64,000 nt of DNA from the NCBI RefSeq assembly GCF_032854445.1, contig NC_088303.1:30857265-30921264 (forward strand), given 5' to 3'. The notes under the pieces were generated by a model. It worked only from the letters and a program-made list of their open reading frames with translations, was not told where the DNA came from and ran no database searches. Position 1 is the stretch's first letter; every line of letters starts with the position of its first letter. Both the position numbers and the translations under genes were made by a program. This stretch comes from Liolophura sinensis. Lineage: Eukaryota; Mollusca; Polyplacophora; Chitonida; Chitonidae. This document shows positions 34,501 through 45,538 of the stretch, piece by piece.

Positions 34501-35551
34501 ATTACAACTGTAATATTACACACAAAAATATGCAAGTGTATATTGCAACAAACCTGTAATTCAGTACCGGTAAGGAAAATACTATAGGGCGCATCTTCAA
34601 CGGGCCCATTAAACAGCACGATCAGAGTCTATGTATCAAAGGGGATGAGCAGTCGTTTTGTCCACAAATCATTGATAGAACACATTGCCTAAGAGATAAC
34701 CAGTTCTCAGGTCATTCAACTGGATATGAAAATTCATTGCCTACATTGCAACATTTGTGAATTGGTTTTCTGCAACAAACAAACAACATGGCTCGAAAGT
34801 TACAAAAGCAAGCTTGTAGGTTGACCTCTGAAGTCAGTCTTCCTCATCGGAAACACTCTTCAAGTTTCTCATTGGTTAGCGCCTTCTTAGAGCTGATACA
34901 GTAGACTGCCTCAAACTCCTATTAATTTGTCATCAATGACAACGTTATCCTGTAGGTTGACAGTCAAAATCTAAACGTTCCTACAGTTTGCCAGCGGGTG
35001 AGATATGTATCTAGCAACATCAAGGGACATCACTCGTGGCCCTGTGACTTTCTTCTCGCCAAGAATATCCAACTTGCATCAATAACATTATACCTGTGCG
35101 CAGATTAGACAGTTCTACTACTTCCATGCCACCTGTATAGACATGCACACCAATCATTGCTGACTGGCGGCAAAAAGGGCTTTACACCCTAAAATACACA
35201 GAATTACTTTGAGCGGAAGTGACGATAGGGTAAAGATTGTCATCACCGGTGAACGAGGTGATTAGCTGAAGGCTAAGCATTGTTGCCTCCTATCACAGGA
35301 GAGCTCATGTTGCATCTACATGTGTTTAGGCAGTTTCTTACAGAAACCGTTCTTTTTCTTTGAGAGTCAGTATGGTTTTAGCGTTTTCTATTGTCTTATA
35401 GCTGATCATTTCTAAGACTAATGAAAGTGTTCGTGAAGGCAATAGTCTACACTTGGGTACAGACGGCTAAACTTTAAGCGACTTCCTGTAAGCATTTTTC
35501 TAACATGCATATCCTAACATTGCACCAGTACATGCAACCACAAGACGACGC
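31530..35551. other. Long noncoding stretch, no gene seen
   Basis: Frames up to 107 codons (minus 31762-32085; minus 33655-33963) have no motifs or splice support. No repeat family member was recognised across nearly 4 kb, which is unusual for this window. Probably intron or intergenic. Confidence 0.4.
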
Positions 35552-35728
35552 CATTTATTTGATTTATTTGATTGGTGTTTTACAACGTACTCAAGAATAT
35601 TTCACTTATACGACGTGGGCCAGCAATATGGTGGGGAAAAGCCGGACAGAGCCCGAGGGAAATCCACCACCCTTCGCATGTTGCTAGCAGACCTTCCCAA
35701 GTACGGCTGAAGAGGAAGACAGCGTGAA
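35552..35728 (-). mobile_element. Family A SINE, head missing
   Basis: Antisense copy: tail complement TTTATTTGATTTATTTGATT, GGTGTTTTACAACGTACTC, AAGAATATTTCACTTATACG, GGTGGGGAAAAGCCGGAC and GTACGGCTGAAGAGGAAG, ending before the B box. Scattered substitutions. A 6-base AAGACG on both sides might be a TSD but is too short to trust. Confidence 0.85.
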
Positions 35729-36513
35729 AGACGGTACTAACTTCTGCCCAGCGCTGGGATTAAAATTGCACCTTGTTTGAAAGCAAAATATGTTAAAAAT
35801 TTGGCTACGACCGGCTTCAAGTTTTTATGAGCCTAAAAACACTCATATCAATGACATTTTAAAGTTGGGCCCTGCGTTTCAAACCGCTAAGCCTTTGTCG
35901 AATGCAATGATTTCATCTGTCAGAGATATAACGATATATTGTTTTTTGTTTGGCTAAAAGACATGACCAGCATTCCCTACAGACATGATTGCGAGCAGGT
36001 AGCAATGTCAAGAGCTTTTAGGTATGTCTCACGTGTATATTGAAAACATACATTGTAGACAACTTCTAAGTGGATATAGGGCCTAAGCTCTCAGTGTAAT
36101 TCACTACCAATCGGATATCGAATTCTTAGTTACATTCTACCTTTCCTATTATGTCCACTTATTACGCAATCTAGATGCCAATGCTTGGGTGGCCTCAAAC
36201 TACCAGGATAGAATCAATTTACAAATCAGGCGTTAACGTCTATTGATGAATCCTTAGGGCCAGACAGACTCCGAAGGGAAATCATATATGGCAATTATCT
36301 TGAATTCTAACCGGAAAACGTTAAGTTGAAGCTCAGGAAATTAAAGTCCTAATCTCGACATGGCTTTCAGCTGTATGTTTTCCAGTCTGCAAATAAAATT
36401 CCCGCAGTCTGCAATTCACGGTGGGTGCATGTTACCCTCGTCTTGAGTTAACGATCACAGTGGGTGCGGTGAATGGAATTAGATTTGAATTATTGTCGAC
36501 AACAACTACTTAC
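35729..36513. other. Noncoding stretch, no gene seen
   Basis: No frame of 60 codons and no repeat match. Confidence 0.5.
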
Positions 36514-36623
36514 CTGTACTCATAGCATGTTTCGATGTTGATACAACGATGCGGAGAGGTCAACGCGAGCAATAAATACAGAGTGCACTCGATCACATGA
36601 GTTTTACAGAGAAATAAATGGCT
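36514..36623 (-). CDS. Weak candidate exon, secretory-like
   Basis: Minus-strand frame open for about 36 codons, ending at TACAG then GTAAGTAGT, an excellent donor. The residues include a hydrophobic CTLYLLLALTSP followed by CINIETCYEY, like the end of a signal peptide and the start of an extracellular region. There is no in-frame ATG and the acceptor is unclear. May be chance. Confidence 0.15.
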
Positions 36624-37098
36624 CTAACGTTTATTTGCTGGGGTGATCCATTCTGTTCCGGAAAAGTATTAGAAACAGTCACATAGCATAAGGTAGAGGT
36701 ATTAGCTGAAACGAATATTTATTAGAATCAAATGAAAGGCTTTCCACCGAGGACACTAATATATAACTACCACGCGATACTGTTATCGACGCAGACAGAG
36801 GTTTAGCAATACCACACAATTTTATTTTATTACAGGATATTCTATATCCCTGTAGATATGTAGACCATTGGCTTTGTCTCGGTCAGTGGCAACCTCGAAT
36901 AAAACATTGATCACATATGACCCTTTGCACAAATAGCAAATATTCGCCTCTCTCACCGAGGGAGCAAAAATCCAAGCAGAAGTAAGTATTTGATCCTATC
37001 CAGACATGGTTTCGTTCCTAACTGCATAGTCCTCATCAGGAATTAGCATCGTTAAGTTACATTTAACTAATTTATTTCATTTTTGTTTTACGCCGGAC
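36624..37098. other. Noncoding stretch; possible small first exon
   Basis: At 36917-36981 an ATG-started 22-codon frame (MTLCTNSKYSPLSPREQK) runs into GTAAGTATT, a perfect donor. Upstream context shows no promoter. Too short to judge. Confidence 0.25.
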
Positions 37099-37200
37099 GT
37101 TTTACGGGTGGAGAAACAAGAGAGGCAGGCGTAAACCATCCAATTCTGGGAAGTTACTGACGAACTGACCCAGATGTGGCTACAGATATGCACGTCATGT
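37099..37200 (+). repeat. Repeat D, copy 1
   Basis: Aligns with 44308-44410. GTTTTACGGGYGGA, GTAAACCAYC, TTACTGAC and ACAGATATGCA occur in order, with 84 versus 85 bases between first and last anchors. An old dispersed repeat with no coding capacity, possibly a SINE fragment. Confidence 0.65.
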
Positions 37201-37583
37201 TGAAGGACAAATGATCTTCAACAAACATTTGAATACGCAAATGGTCACACGAACCTCAATGTTCCCTTGCTCTCACCACAAGAGAAGGACTTTGAATTAC
37301 CTGTACATGTCACCTTGTGTGGCTTAACGATTGATATGCAAATGCTTAACTGAAGACCTGCACTGTGTAAAGGTGAGAGATCCTATATCAGCTTTAATAA
37401 GTACTGGGTCATAAAAGACTGAGATACTTTGTGATCTAGGTTATGTTCGCCATCTGTTTTGATCTAAGTATACTGCATATCACTCTATACACCTTCTTTT
37501 GGACGATTAAAGTTGTTTAGCGTGTATAACAGATCTGGAAGATATTGATGTCATTGTCATCAAGTGTGTTCAGGTATTAAATG

Positions 37584-37933
37584 CATTACATCAGGCACAG
37601 TTGGTAGAGCATCCGCTCAGGGAGCGGTAGATCCAGGATCAATCCTGGGTCGAGTCACACCTAAGACTTAAAAGGAGGAAGTTGTAACTTCCTCGATTGG
37701 CGTTCACCATGAAAGGGTTTGTGCAACGACTGGTTGACCCGCATCAGTAAAAGGGCTTGGCGGGGTGGGTTATTTGCCTTTGGTAAGGCGTCTCAGTGAA
37801 GCAGCACTAGATAAAAGAGCGGTGGAAATTCGTCCTGCAACAAGGGGGCATATTAAGGATTCCTTCGTCGTCATATGACTAAAAATTTGTTATGAATTTA
37901 AACCCCAAGCAATCACCCACTCATTACACCAAG
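37584..37933 (+). mobile_element. Family B SINE, near full length, imperfect TSD
   Basis: Sense copy with tRNA-like head (CAGTTGGTAGAGCATCC as A box; GGGTCGAGTCACACC as B box about 50 bases later), GAGGAAGTTGTAACTTCCTC hairpin-like block, GAGCGGTGGAAATTCGTCC, TCATATGACTAAAAATTTG, a partly deleted terminal motif and a degenerate CACT tail. CATTACA(T/C)CA occurs on both sides (from 37584 and 37922). Retains both internal promoter boxes. Confidence 0.92.
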
Positions 37934-39338
37934 CTAGGAATGATGACAATCGTTTTGCAGCCTTTGCTGACAATCCTTGTCCAGGTATTGGTTTACATGA
38001 ACCATAAACTGATCAACTCGGTTGCAGAGACCCTGAACTTCTCACATCAAATGTCGTTGAGCATTTGTTCGAAGGATTTGACCCCCAAGGGCTCCCTGGC
38101 ATAAAACGAATGTGTAATTGTAACAGTGGAAATATGAGAAATGATGGACGATATTTGCTTTGGGTGGATTTGGTTAACTTACCCCCAGGTCTGTTATGCA
38201 GTCAGGGAAGCTAGTCAGACTTACCATAATGTCTAGTTCGAATTACGAAACGATGGTTATATGTGGAACAGTGAGGTGTAATTTACGAGAATTGCGTCAG
38301 TGCAGTATGATCACAGGCTCTTGTGCCTGAACAAATGACCAATTAAATCCACTCCTATGATGTTCATTAGATCTCTCATCTGTACGGCAATGACTTTAAT
38401 GGTACCGGAAACACAGTTTTGGATAATTAGCGTCTATGATCCAGTCCCAGCTGCGAGATGGATCAACTAAGTATTCCCGGTTATATCGCAATAACTAAAC
38501 TGATGTTGACCGGGCTTTGCTGTCCGATTACCCTGCTAAAGCCTGTGGAGATGGGTGGGGGTAACTTAAACGCGACAATCTTTGATGATTGGTGTTTAAC
38601 TCGTGATGGTTAGTTTTATTCCACAAAACTCAAACCAAATCACTGGCATCGACCTTGACCCTGTTATTCCCCCTGACATAATCAACCTTCTCAGACCGTT
38701 AAAATAACATCTTTCATTTGCAAAATGTTTTCAGATATTGTCATAGCAATTTTAATATTCGTCATCTCTTCATGGGACTCTTTATTGTGATTTGCATTCT
38801 ACAAAATACCATAAAAGGTTAAAACCAGAATCACCAATAATCACGCGATGGTGAGAAGCTTATTGTGTCTTCCAAAAAGAAAAAACAGCTCTTTATATGC
38901 AAGGCTTATTAACCGACATTTTAAAGTGAAATACAAATAACGGATGACCTTGTTGTATAACCGGTCAATTATGATAGCTTAGCAAGGTATCATCTTACGC
39001 GTGTTGCCTAGACGCTTCTTTTGTGGAAGTTACATGCAGTCTGATTTTATGTCCTCGTTATCTGTTTCCTTGTACATCTATCTCGTTATGCTCAATGCTA
39101 TACGTAAATTTATTTCGCCCAGGCATGGACTCATTTTATCGATGTGTGTAAGGCGCCTGTATATATGAAGTCTAACACACCCTATTCAGCCTGCACTGAG
39201 CAAATTTATAACCTTCTGAGCATGCGTTAGCTCCAGTCAAATGCATGCGCCATTGAATCGAAATGAAGAGGATGTGATTTTTGGCTACTTGAAGATTAAA
39301 CAGGTGGCTTGGCGATTTAGTAAAGCCAGTGTCGACTG
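37934..39338. other. Noncoding stretch, no gene seen
   Basis: One 70-codon frame that begins inside the SINE tail. Nothing recognisable otherwise. Confidence 0.45.
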
Positions 39339-39432
39339 CAATGGTGGGAGGAAACCTGGCCGGATCCCGAGAACCCACGATTAGCCGCATGCTACTGGCA
39401 GATCTTCCCACTAACGACTGTAGAGGAAATCA
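39339..39432 (-). mobile_element. Family A SINE, internal fragment
   Basis: Antisense central piece: AATGGTGGGAGGAAACCTGG, GAGAACCCACGATTAGCCGC, GGCAGATCTTCCCAC and GTAGAGGAAATCAG. Both the tail side and the head are missing or unrecognisable. Old copy. Confidence 0.75.
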
Positions 39433-40957
39433 GTAAGAGCTAGACTTTGATGAGGTTTCGTGAGCAAACTTGTAACGTTTTACTTATTCATTGCAAGGCG
39501 ACGATGGTCAGTTGAACTTGGACCCGAATCGCCATTGCGCGGGAAAATATGCATCATTTATACTGAATATATACATGTACATACCCTCTAGCAACGTATT
39601 TTTTAAATATTTCCCAAGTTGAATTCTAAATCTGTAGGCAAAACACATTTTTATACGTTTGTATAAGATTCGGTTCTCTGCTACGTATCTTCTTACCTAC
39701 CAGACTCGTGGGACAAACTTGTTAATCCCCAAGTTCTTGAAAGTTCAGTTCTCTTAAGGACCAAATTAGGGTCAAACAGAGTGGGTAGAGTAGTTAAGCT
39801 TATATTTCTCAATTCTGACAGTTTAATAAAGGAAACAGTGTAAAAAGTACTTAGCTCTATACGGATTTCGGCTCTAAGCTTTATTCTTTGGGAAACAATG
39901 CAATTAAATTTGAATCAGGAATAATCCAGACCCTGTTTCTTTCATTTGTTGGCTAATGCTGCACATTGAATCTACATTTATCAATCTAGAAATAAGCTCG
40001 GTAGATGCATTCTGTTTTGGCAAACCTTACCCGTCCGAAAGTTGGCGCCAAGGATACCTTAGCTTAGATTTAATTCCCACATCTCGATCTCTCGCACATG
40101 CTTTGCTTGGCGAGGCTAGAGAGACCACTGATCGACGGCTTTAGCTGATTCCTATGGGGTAACCCAGCTGCCAGAAACATCAAAGCCAACCGAGAAGCTA
40201 CTTAACGGAGGGGCTGTTTGGTATGAGGTCCAAACGTGTTGGATCTATGTAATGAAAACGATCGTGCTATGTATATCATTTTAAATCGGGTTTTGGCTAA
40301 AACACTTCCAATCTGCCGTTGATGACTAATCAATCATTCCTCCTTAAGTTATAAAGATGCAGAAATTAACAAAAACAAAACCAACAAAATACTGCACCAG
40401 AGGTGAACCCCAAGTGTTCAAGTCACATACATGTACATGTATGAAGTCATCTACAGAAAGAACACCATTCACAGTCTGGCTTACGGAAATGTCTTAGAAT
40501 CACATGTAGTCTCATTAACAAATGGGCATGTGATAGTTGGTTACATGTGCCGGCAAGTAAACGTGTTTTATGCCTTGAATGGCCATTTTACTACAACCAA
40601 ATGATGACAATCTTCATTTTACCATTTTCTTATAAGTTAAATAATACTTGTAAAACGAAAACGGTGGATTTATCTAACTCACGTGTAATCCATAACATAC
40701 AATCCCCTCGTCCCAATTTTATTCCCATTATATGAACTCGCAGAAAATCAGAATGAAGCTGAAGGTTCCCTGACGGTTACGAGAATATTTCGGAAACGAC
40801 AATAATAATAACAAAATGATAAAATACTAATGATAACAAACAAAAATAATTACATTTTGGAGAGATATTATACAGTTTCCATAGAAAATTTTCTATCGCC
40901 TAAACTGGGGGTTGCGCAAATAATGTAGACTTTTACGGCGGTTATTTTCTTGTCTCC
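39433..40957. other. Noncoding stretch, no gene seen
   Basis: A 62-codon frame at 39956-40144 is a little GC-richer than its surroundings, but no motif was found. AT-rich triplet-like AATAATAATAAC text near 40.80 kb. Confidence 0.4.
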
Positions 40958-41090
40958 ATTGGCACCCTAGACCAATCACACCGTAGACGCTATTGACGTA
41001 GATGGAAATCAAATAAGATTTAGTGACATCCTGTGTCGTGCCTTAAAATGGTAACGTCATTACCGGACTAGTTTGGGGGTCCTATATACT
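40958..41090 (+). promoter_or_regulatory. Promoter-like cluster upstream of small ORF
   Basis: ATTGG (40958-40962) and CCAAT (40972-40976) form opposed NF-Y-type boxes. TTGACGTAG (about 40994) and the complement of ATGACGTTA (about 41053) resemble CRE half sites. CCTATATACT (41081-41090) is TATA-like. The spacing to the ATG at 41134 would fit a short 5' UTR. These are short motifs and could coincide by chance. Confidence 0.25.
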
Positions 41091-41133
41091 TACCTAAGGC
41101 GTTACTGCATTCCTCACTTCCTTTCGTAAAACA

Positions 41134-41373
41134 ATGTCTTTGTGTTTTATGCGATTACATTTAGGAAAAATCCAACGAATTATTATAGGCTGTGGTGAAA
41201 CCACTGATTTATCGTTGAACATCAAGTCGTCAGGAAAACTGCTATCTATTGGCTTCAGACTAACGCTGTACCTAGCACAATGTCTAATATGCTGTACGAG
41301 TCAAAATATTCCTTTCAATTTGTTGTCAAACAACATGATAACGAGCAGTTGGAAAAGTTTGAGGTTGACATGA
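41134..41373 (+). CDS. Small ORF behind promoter-like cluster
   Basis: ATG-initiated 79-codon frame (start context AACAATGTC) about 45 bases after a TATA-like box. The protein is slightly basic and hydrophobic, with cysteines near its C-terminal half (CLICC) and no known domain. A CTTAG-GTAAGTATA donor lies on the opposite strand at about 41.09 kb, offering a competing minus-strand exon interpretation. Kept only because of the upstream context. Confidence 0.13.
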   Translation: MSLCFMRLHLGKIQRIIIGCGETTDLSLNIKSSGKLLSIGFRLTLYLAQCLICCTSQNIPFNLLSNNMITSSWKSLRLT

Positions 41374-41740
41374 TCGTATGGTTTTGGAAGATCGGTATTG
41401 GGAAGGTTGGCCAAGTCGATGGTCCGGGTTTGAGCGATGGGACAACGCTTGTCCGGTCATCCCAATGATTAATACCCCCAACTCTATAATCAGTGGCAGC
41501 CTTTAGGGTAGACCGTGATGGATTAAGACAAGGGAACAGTGAAATGGCGACATTTCCATCCACATGGCTTTTGATATATACGGTGATTTTGAAAAGTAAA
41601 AGACCAGAACTTTCCGAATGTATGTTTTATGTTGAATTGTGTCATCAACTTTAATGGCGGCAATGGTGATGTCAACGGATAATCATCCACAAGGAACAGA
41701 CTGAAATTTCATTTAATTAGGATCCTTAGGATCAATATAC

Positions 41741-41895
41741 ATTTATTTATCTGATTGTAGTTTTACGCCGTACTCAAGAATATTTCACTTACATGACGGC
41801 GGCAAGCATTATGATGGGAGAGCCCGGGGAAACCCACGACCAATCCTCACGTTACTGGTAGACCATTCCACGTATGGCCGCAGAGGAAGTCAGCA
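41741..41895 (-). mobile_element. Family A SINE, head missing
   Basis: Antisense copy: tail TTTATTTATCTGATT, GTTTTACGCCGTACTCAAGA, ATATTTCACTTACATGACGG, a shortened GGGAG/CCCGGGG region, CCACGACCAATCC and GTATGGCCGCAGAGGAAG. Ends before the B box. Confidence 0.87.
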
Positions 41896-42799
41896 TATCT
41901 AACTACATTGTATCCACGATAATGCTCAACAGTCCGTGTCAGCTATGGTGTCTGATGAAGCCATGGTGCGTGTACATTGCTACTATATATGCATTTGCAT
42001 GGACAGTTAGAATAAAACCCTTACTGAGGTAAACTGCCACTTAACCGGATACGTGTGATCATGTGTCAGCTATCACACTGTCGTCGCTGCTCTGGTTTAA
42101 CTCTCTATGCTGTACATCTTTAATTATATTCCTACTCTACCCCCAACCCCTATAACATGTTTAGTTATTCATCATTTTCCACGCACTTGTAATATGATCC
42201 CAGAAATGTAAACTTACATTTGATATTGAGTATATTCAATAATGAATCTCGCCAATTAAATGCCATTATTAGTCGACCAAAATATTCAAAGCCATCGCTT
42301 TTCATTTTTAAATAACTTTTCCATTTATGAATAATTGCTTTGTTTTGTTGTTTATTTTACAGAGATCGTGGTTAAAATCAACGCCAATTAAATTTAGAAA
42401 AAAACTTCTGGCCAATGAAGTTTGTTAACTGAATCGCCCACATTCCTCTTATGTCATTACAAAATCAACATGTGTTACAGTATGGGGCTACTGAGAAAAT
42501 CGTGCATCACATTTTACAGCTGTTTTCTGTCGGTATCAATTTGCATACACCCACTAATAGCTTAAACTCGGCTATCTGATCTTGGTAGAATTCGCAAAAG
42601 GGCTTCTGTGAAGTTTAATGTTAGTAAAATGTTATCCAGCACAGATTACACCTGTTCCTCTCTGAAACCCCCACACTGTTACACTTATAGCTAAGGCATT
42701 TAAATGCACAATTCTAGTGTAAATCAATATGTTGAAGAAAGGGAAGAGACTATTCCAAACAGGTGTGAAGTAAAACGCCCACATGCCGGTAATCCACAG
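41896..42799. other. Noncoding stretch, no gene seen
   Basis: AT-rich, with no frame of 60 codons before 42704. No repeat match. Confidence 0.45.
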
Positions 42800-42901
42800 T
42801 GTGCCCGCTCCGGGCCGGGCTATATCAATCTACTTACAGCGATGCGAATATCCGATACACCAACAGCTGTCAAAACGACACGCAAGTGTACGCACTTATT
42901 T
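42800..42901 (+). CDS. Candidate 102-bp exon, phase 0-0
   Basis: Open for 34 codons between AATCCACAG (acceptor-like, weak pyrimidine tract) and GTGAGTGAC (good donor). It is locally GC- and CpG-richer than its surroundings. Residues include CARSGPGYINLLTAM and end CTHLF. The same frame is open further upstream to 42704, so the acceptor choice is not forced. No family recognised. Confidence 0.2.
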
Positions 42902-43749
42902 GTGAGTGACCGTGTTAGCATCTGCTGTATGTGAAATGCAAGGCTTTATCGGAAGAGTATAAAAGTAACCAAGAAAGACATTACACTGCTTGTGTTCATT
43001 GGGGTTTTATAAACCGTTCGCATGTGGGTTTATTTCTGTCACGTTGGAACGCTGCTGTGAAGACCAACCTTCCACTCATAGTCTGCGTGGAAAGACTTAT
43101 ACAAGGCACAGACAACATGATTGCTAATGGCGAACGGTGGACGAGCGGAGTAATTTAAGCTTGACACGTGGTCAACCGTGTTTCCTCTTTCTCAAGACAA
43201 CATCACGTTTTTTCTTGGAATCAAAGAGTCATTGCAGCGATGTGACCAGTGCCTAATGACGCCGGATATCATTGACCGGTTCCAGCCAACTCCTCAGCAA
43301 AGTGTGGAGGATTCGTCAAGCGACAGACATCGTTGGGCGAACATACACTAACCCCAGAGGAGATTCACTTACCGCTTCCGGCTTATATTCTGAATTCATC
43401 CTTTTAATTGAAGCAGTTGTATGTATTATTTCTCGAAACTTTAAGCATTTCACAAACAGTAGCCAGAGAAGTTAAAATCGTTAAGACTGTTTCACTTTTG
43501 TCGAGTATAGTTTTTATTTCTTTCTTAAAGCATACCGGGACATATGGTTTACATGCTGCAGACTTTGATGTGACTCCAACAATTAGCTAACTTGAATACT
43601 AACTAAAACTGGATCACAAGATAGCTTTGATTTAAATAAATGTCAAAGGAACTGAAAAGAAACAAACTTTTTGTTTACAAGGAGAACAGGTTGATAGGGA
43701 ATTGTCGGTGCTTAATATAAGGTTGTTAACGACAGTAGTTCTTCATTGA
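42902..43749. other. Noncoding stretch, no gene seen
   Basis: Frames of 60-75 codons on the plus strand follow one another in different phases but show no motifs. Confidence 0.4.
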
Positions 43750-43855
43750 TTCATTTATTCATTGGGTTTTAACACCGTTCATAAGAATCTTTCATTATAC
43801 GACGGCGGACATCATTACGGTGGGAGGAAACCGGACAGAACTCGAAGGAAACCTA
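43750..43855 (-). mobile_element. Family A SINE, 3' part
   Basis: Antisense 3' part: TTCATTTATTCATTGGGTTT, ACACCGTTCATAAGAATC, CGACGGCGGACATCATTACG, GGAGGAAACCGGACAG and AAGGAAACCTA. It breaks at the same internal position as the copy at 45-137. No TSD recognised. Confidence 0.83.
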
Positions 43856-44307
43856 GATTATAGCTATTGATTAGATCAATAAACATATACAACATTAACA
43901 TAATATTCATGTTTAACATCGAATAACACACCGCCTTATAACGTCTTTTTATAGCTATTATACTCTGAAGAGTAAAAGAATTGTATAATTTTAATTTTTC
44001 ATTTTTCATTTCCTTTGCGATGGCTTTTTGTGGGTAAACTGATAACGCATTACCCCCATTTTTTTTAACAGAGCAAATGCTAATTCAACTTGGCCCGTAT
44101 GGAAAAGTGACCCCATTGAAGGTAGTCGGCGATCGTTCCACATCAGCTGACCATATATGCCTTGCGCCTGACACACTGAAATACCTAAGGAGAGCTAAGT
44201 GGATTGAAAAAAGGGGGCTGCTGAAATTAAGCAGTTATTACTTCATTACCGTTTTTATATTTGAACCCTAAATAGCCCTTACTACTTCAGGTATATTTCA
44301 CTTGCCT

Positions 44308-44410
44308 GTTTTACGGGCGGAAAAATCTGTGTGCCCGGAGTAAACCACCAAACTGTGTTAATTTACTGACAGACTTGCTTACGTGTGACGCACAGATATG
44401 CACTCATTAT
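44308..44410 (+). repeat. Repeat D, copy 2
   Basis: Partner of 37099-37200 (GTTTTACGGGCGGA, GTAAACCACC, TTACTGAC, ACAGATATGCA in register). A CATGTTGAAGG match also exists beyond each copy, at different distances. Overlapping open frames on both strands near 44.4-44.6 kb are not supported as genes. Confidence 0.65.
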
Positions 44411-45394
44411 TAGTGGATTACAAACGCCCTTCAACGAACAGCCAGGGCGAATTAATCTAGAGATTACCTGTCCAAACCGTCCACAATTTGACAATGGATT
44501 CATGTTGAAGGTGACCTTGAAGCCGCTTCCACCTTTTCTCCGCCGCAAGTCTGACCCCTGTTTACCTTGTGTGACCGAGATCAAAGTGCCTTGGTCACTC
44601 GGCCCTTAGTGAGCTAAGCCTCTTGCGACCGCATGAATACAGTCATCAGGTGGCCTTTTCTTTTGGATCATGCTAGCTCTGTTTAACTCCGTTATGATAT
44701 CTCCTCTCCTTACGTATCCGTAACCCAAGGCGCCCACTTTATGAAACCGTGAACATGAAAACAACATCTAAAAATCACCCTATGCACGATATGCACCGTG
44801 GCTAGACTTTATAGACAGTCATTATCATCGTTTATTTTGCCAAAAAAGTATGGCCATTTCTATGTGAAGTAACACCTTAACGAAGTACATAAACAAATGT
44901 TTTTTGTCATACCGCAACCGTGACTAAGGGTGTCTGTGTAAGCGTCAATACTTTGTAGGGAGACGTGCAGGTGCTACTTTTCACTAACCCAATCTTGACC
45001 TGTCATTGAAGCAACATGCTTCAAAACACGTCATCATATTTTGAATACTAGTACTTATATAGTGTTAATTATCACATTAATTTTTTCACTAAACGTTTGT
45101 GAAGGCAATATGTTCCGACCTACTGGTCCATTCATTCCAAGATTTTGTTGTTAAAAAACAACAGCAGCATATTAATCAACTTAATGAGAATCAAACGTAA
45201 TACAGTTTTATGGAACGTTATCAGATAAGGAGAGGGATATTGCGAATTTTGCAGTCATGCTGTTATGTAACATTTTCGTGCATTGGCAAAAGCAAAAAAC
45301 AGTAGAGAAAGAAAAATAACACAAAAATGCCGTGTATCTGCCTACGCAGTGCTTAAGGTGTGTTCTTCCTTCAATTTGCGGGGATACGTGTATC
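44411..45394. other. Noncoding stretch, no gene seen
   Basis: Opposed frames of 73-74 codons at the left edge overlap repeat D; the rest is AT-rich with nothing recognised. Confidence 0.4.
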
Positions 45395-45538
45395 ATGGCG
45401 TCAGTTCCAGATGAAGAATCTGGGAAGAGATCACCAGAGAAGAAATTGCTGTGTTTACGTGGACAATTCAACGTGGGCCTCTCTCTCCGGAAACGTTCTC
45501 ATCAGTTTATGAAAAAAGCTAAGAAAGCCATCCTCTGA
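45395..45538 (+). CDS. Small basic ORF with good start context
   Basis: ATG at 45395 in ATCATGGCG (good start context) opens a 47-residue frame. The first part is acidic (MASVPDEESGKRSPEKK) and the second part basic, ending KKAKKAIL before TGA. No domain recognised. It could be a micropeptide, the first coding exon of a gene using an internal donor, or chance. No TATA or CCAAT box was seen immediately upstream. Confidence 0.17.
   Translation: MASVPDEESGKRSPEKKLLCLRGQFNVGLSLRKRSHQFMKKAKKAIL

Noticed and set aside
37597-37660. tRNA gene on the plus strand
   Set aside because: It is the tRNA-like head of the family B SINE flanked by a TSD, not a free-standing tRNA.
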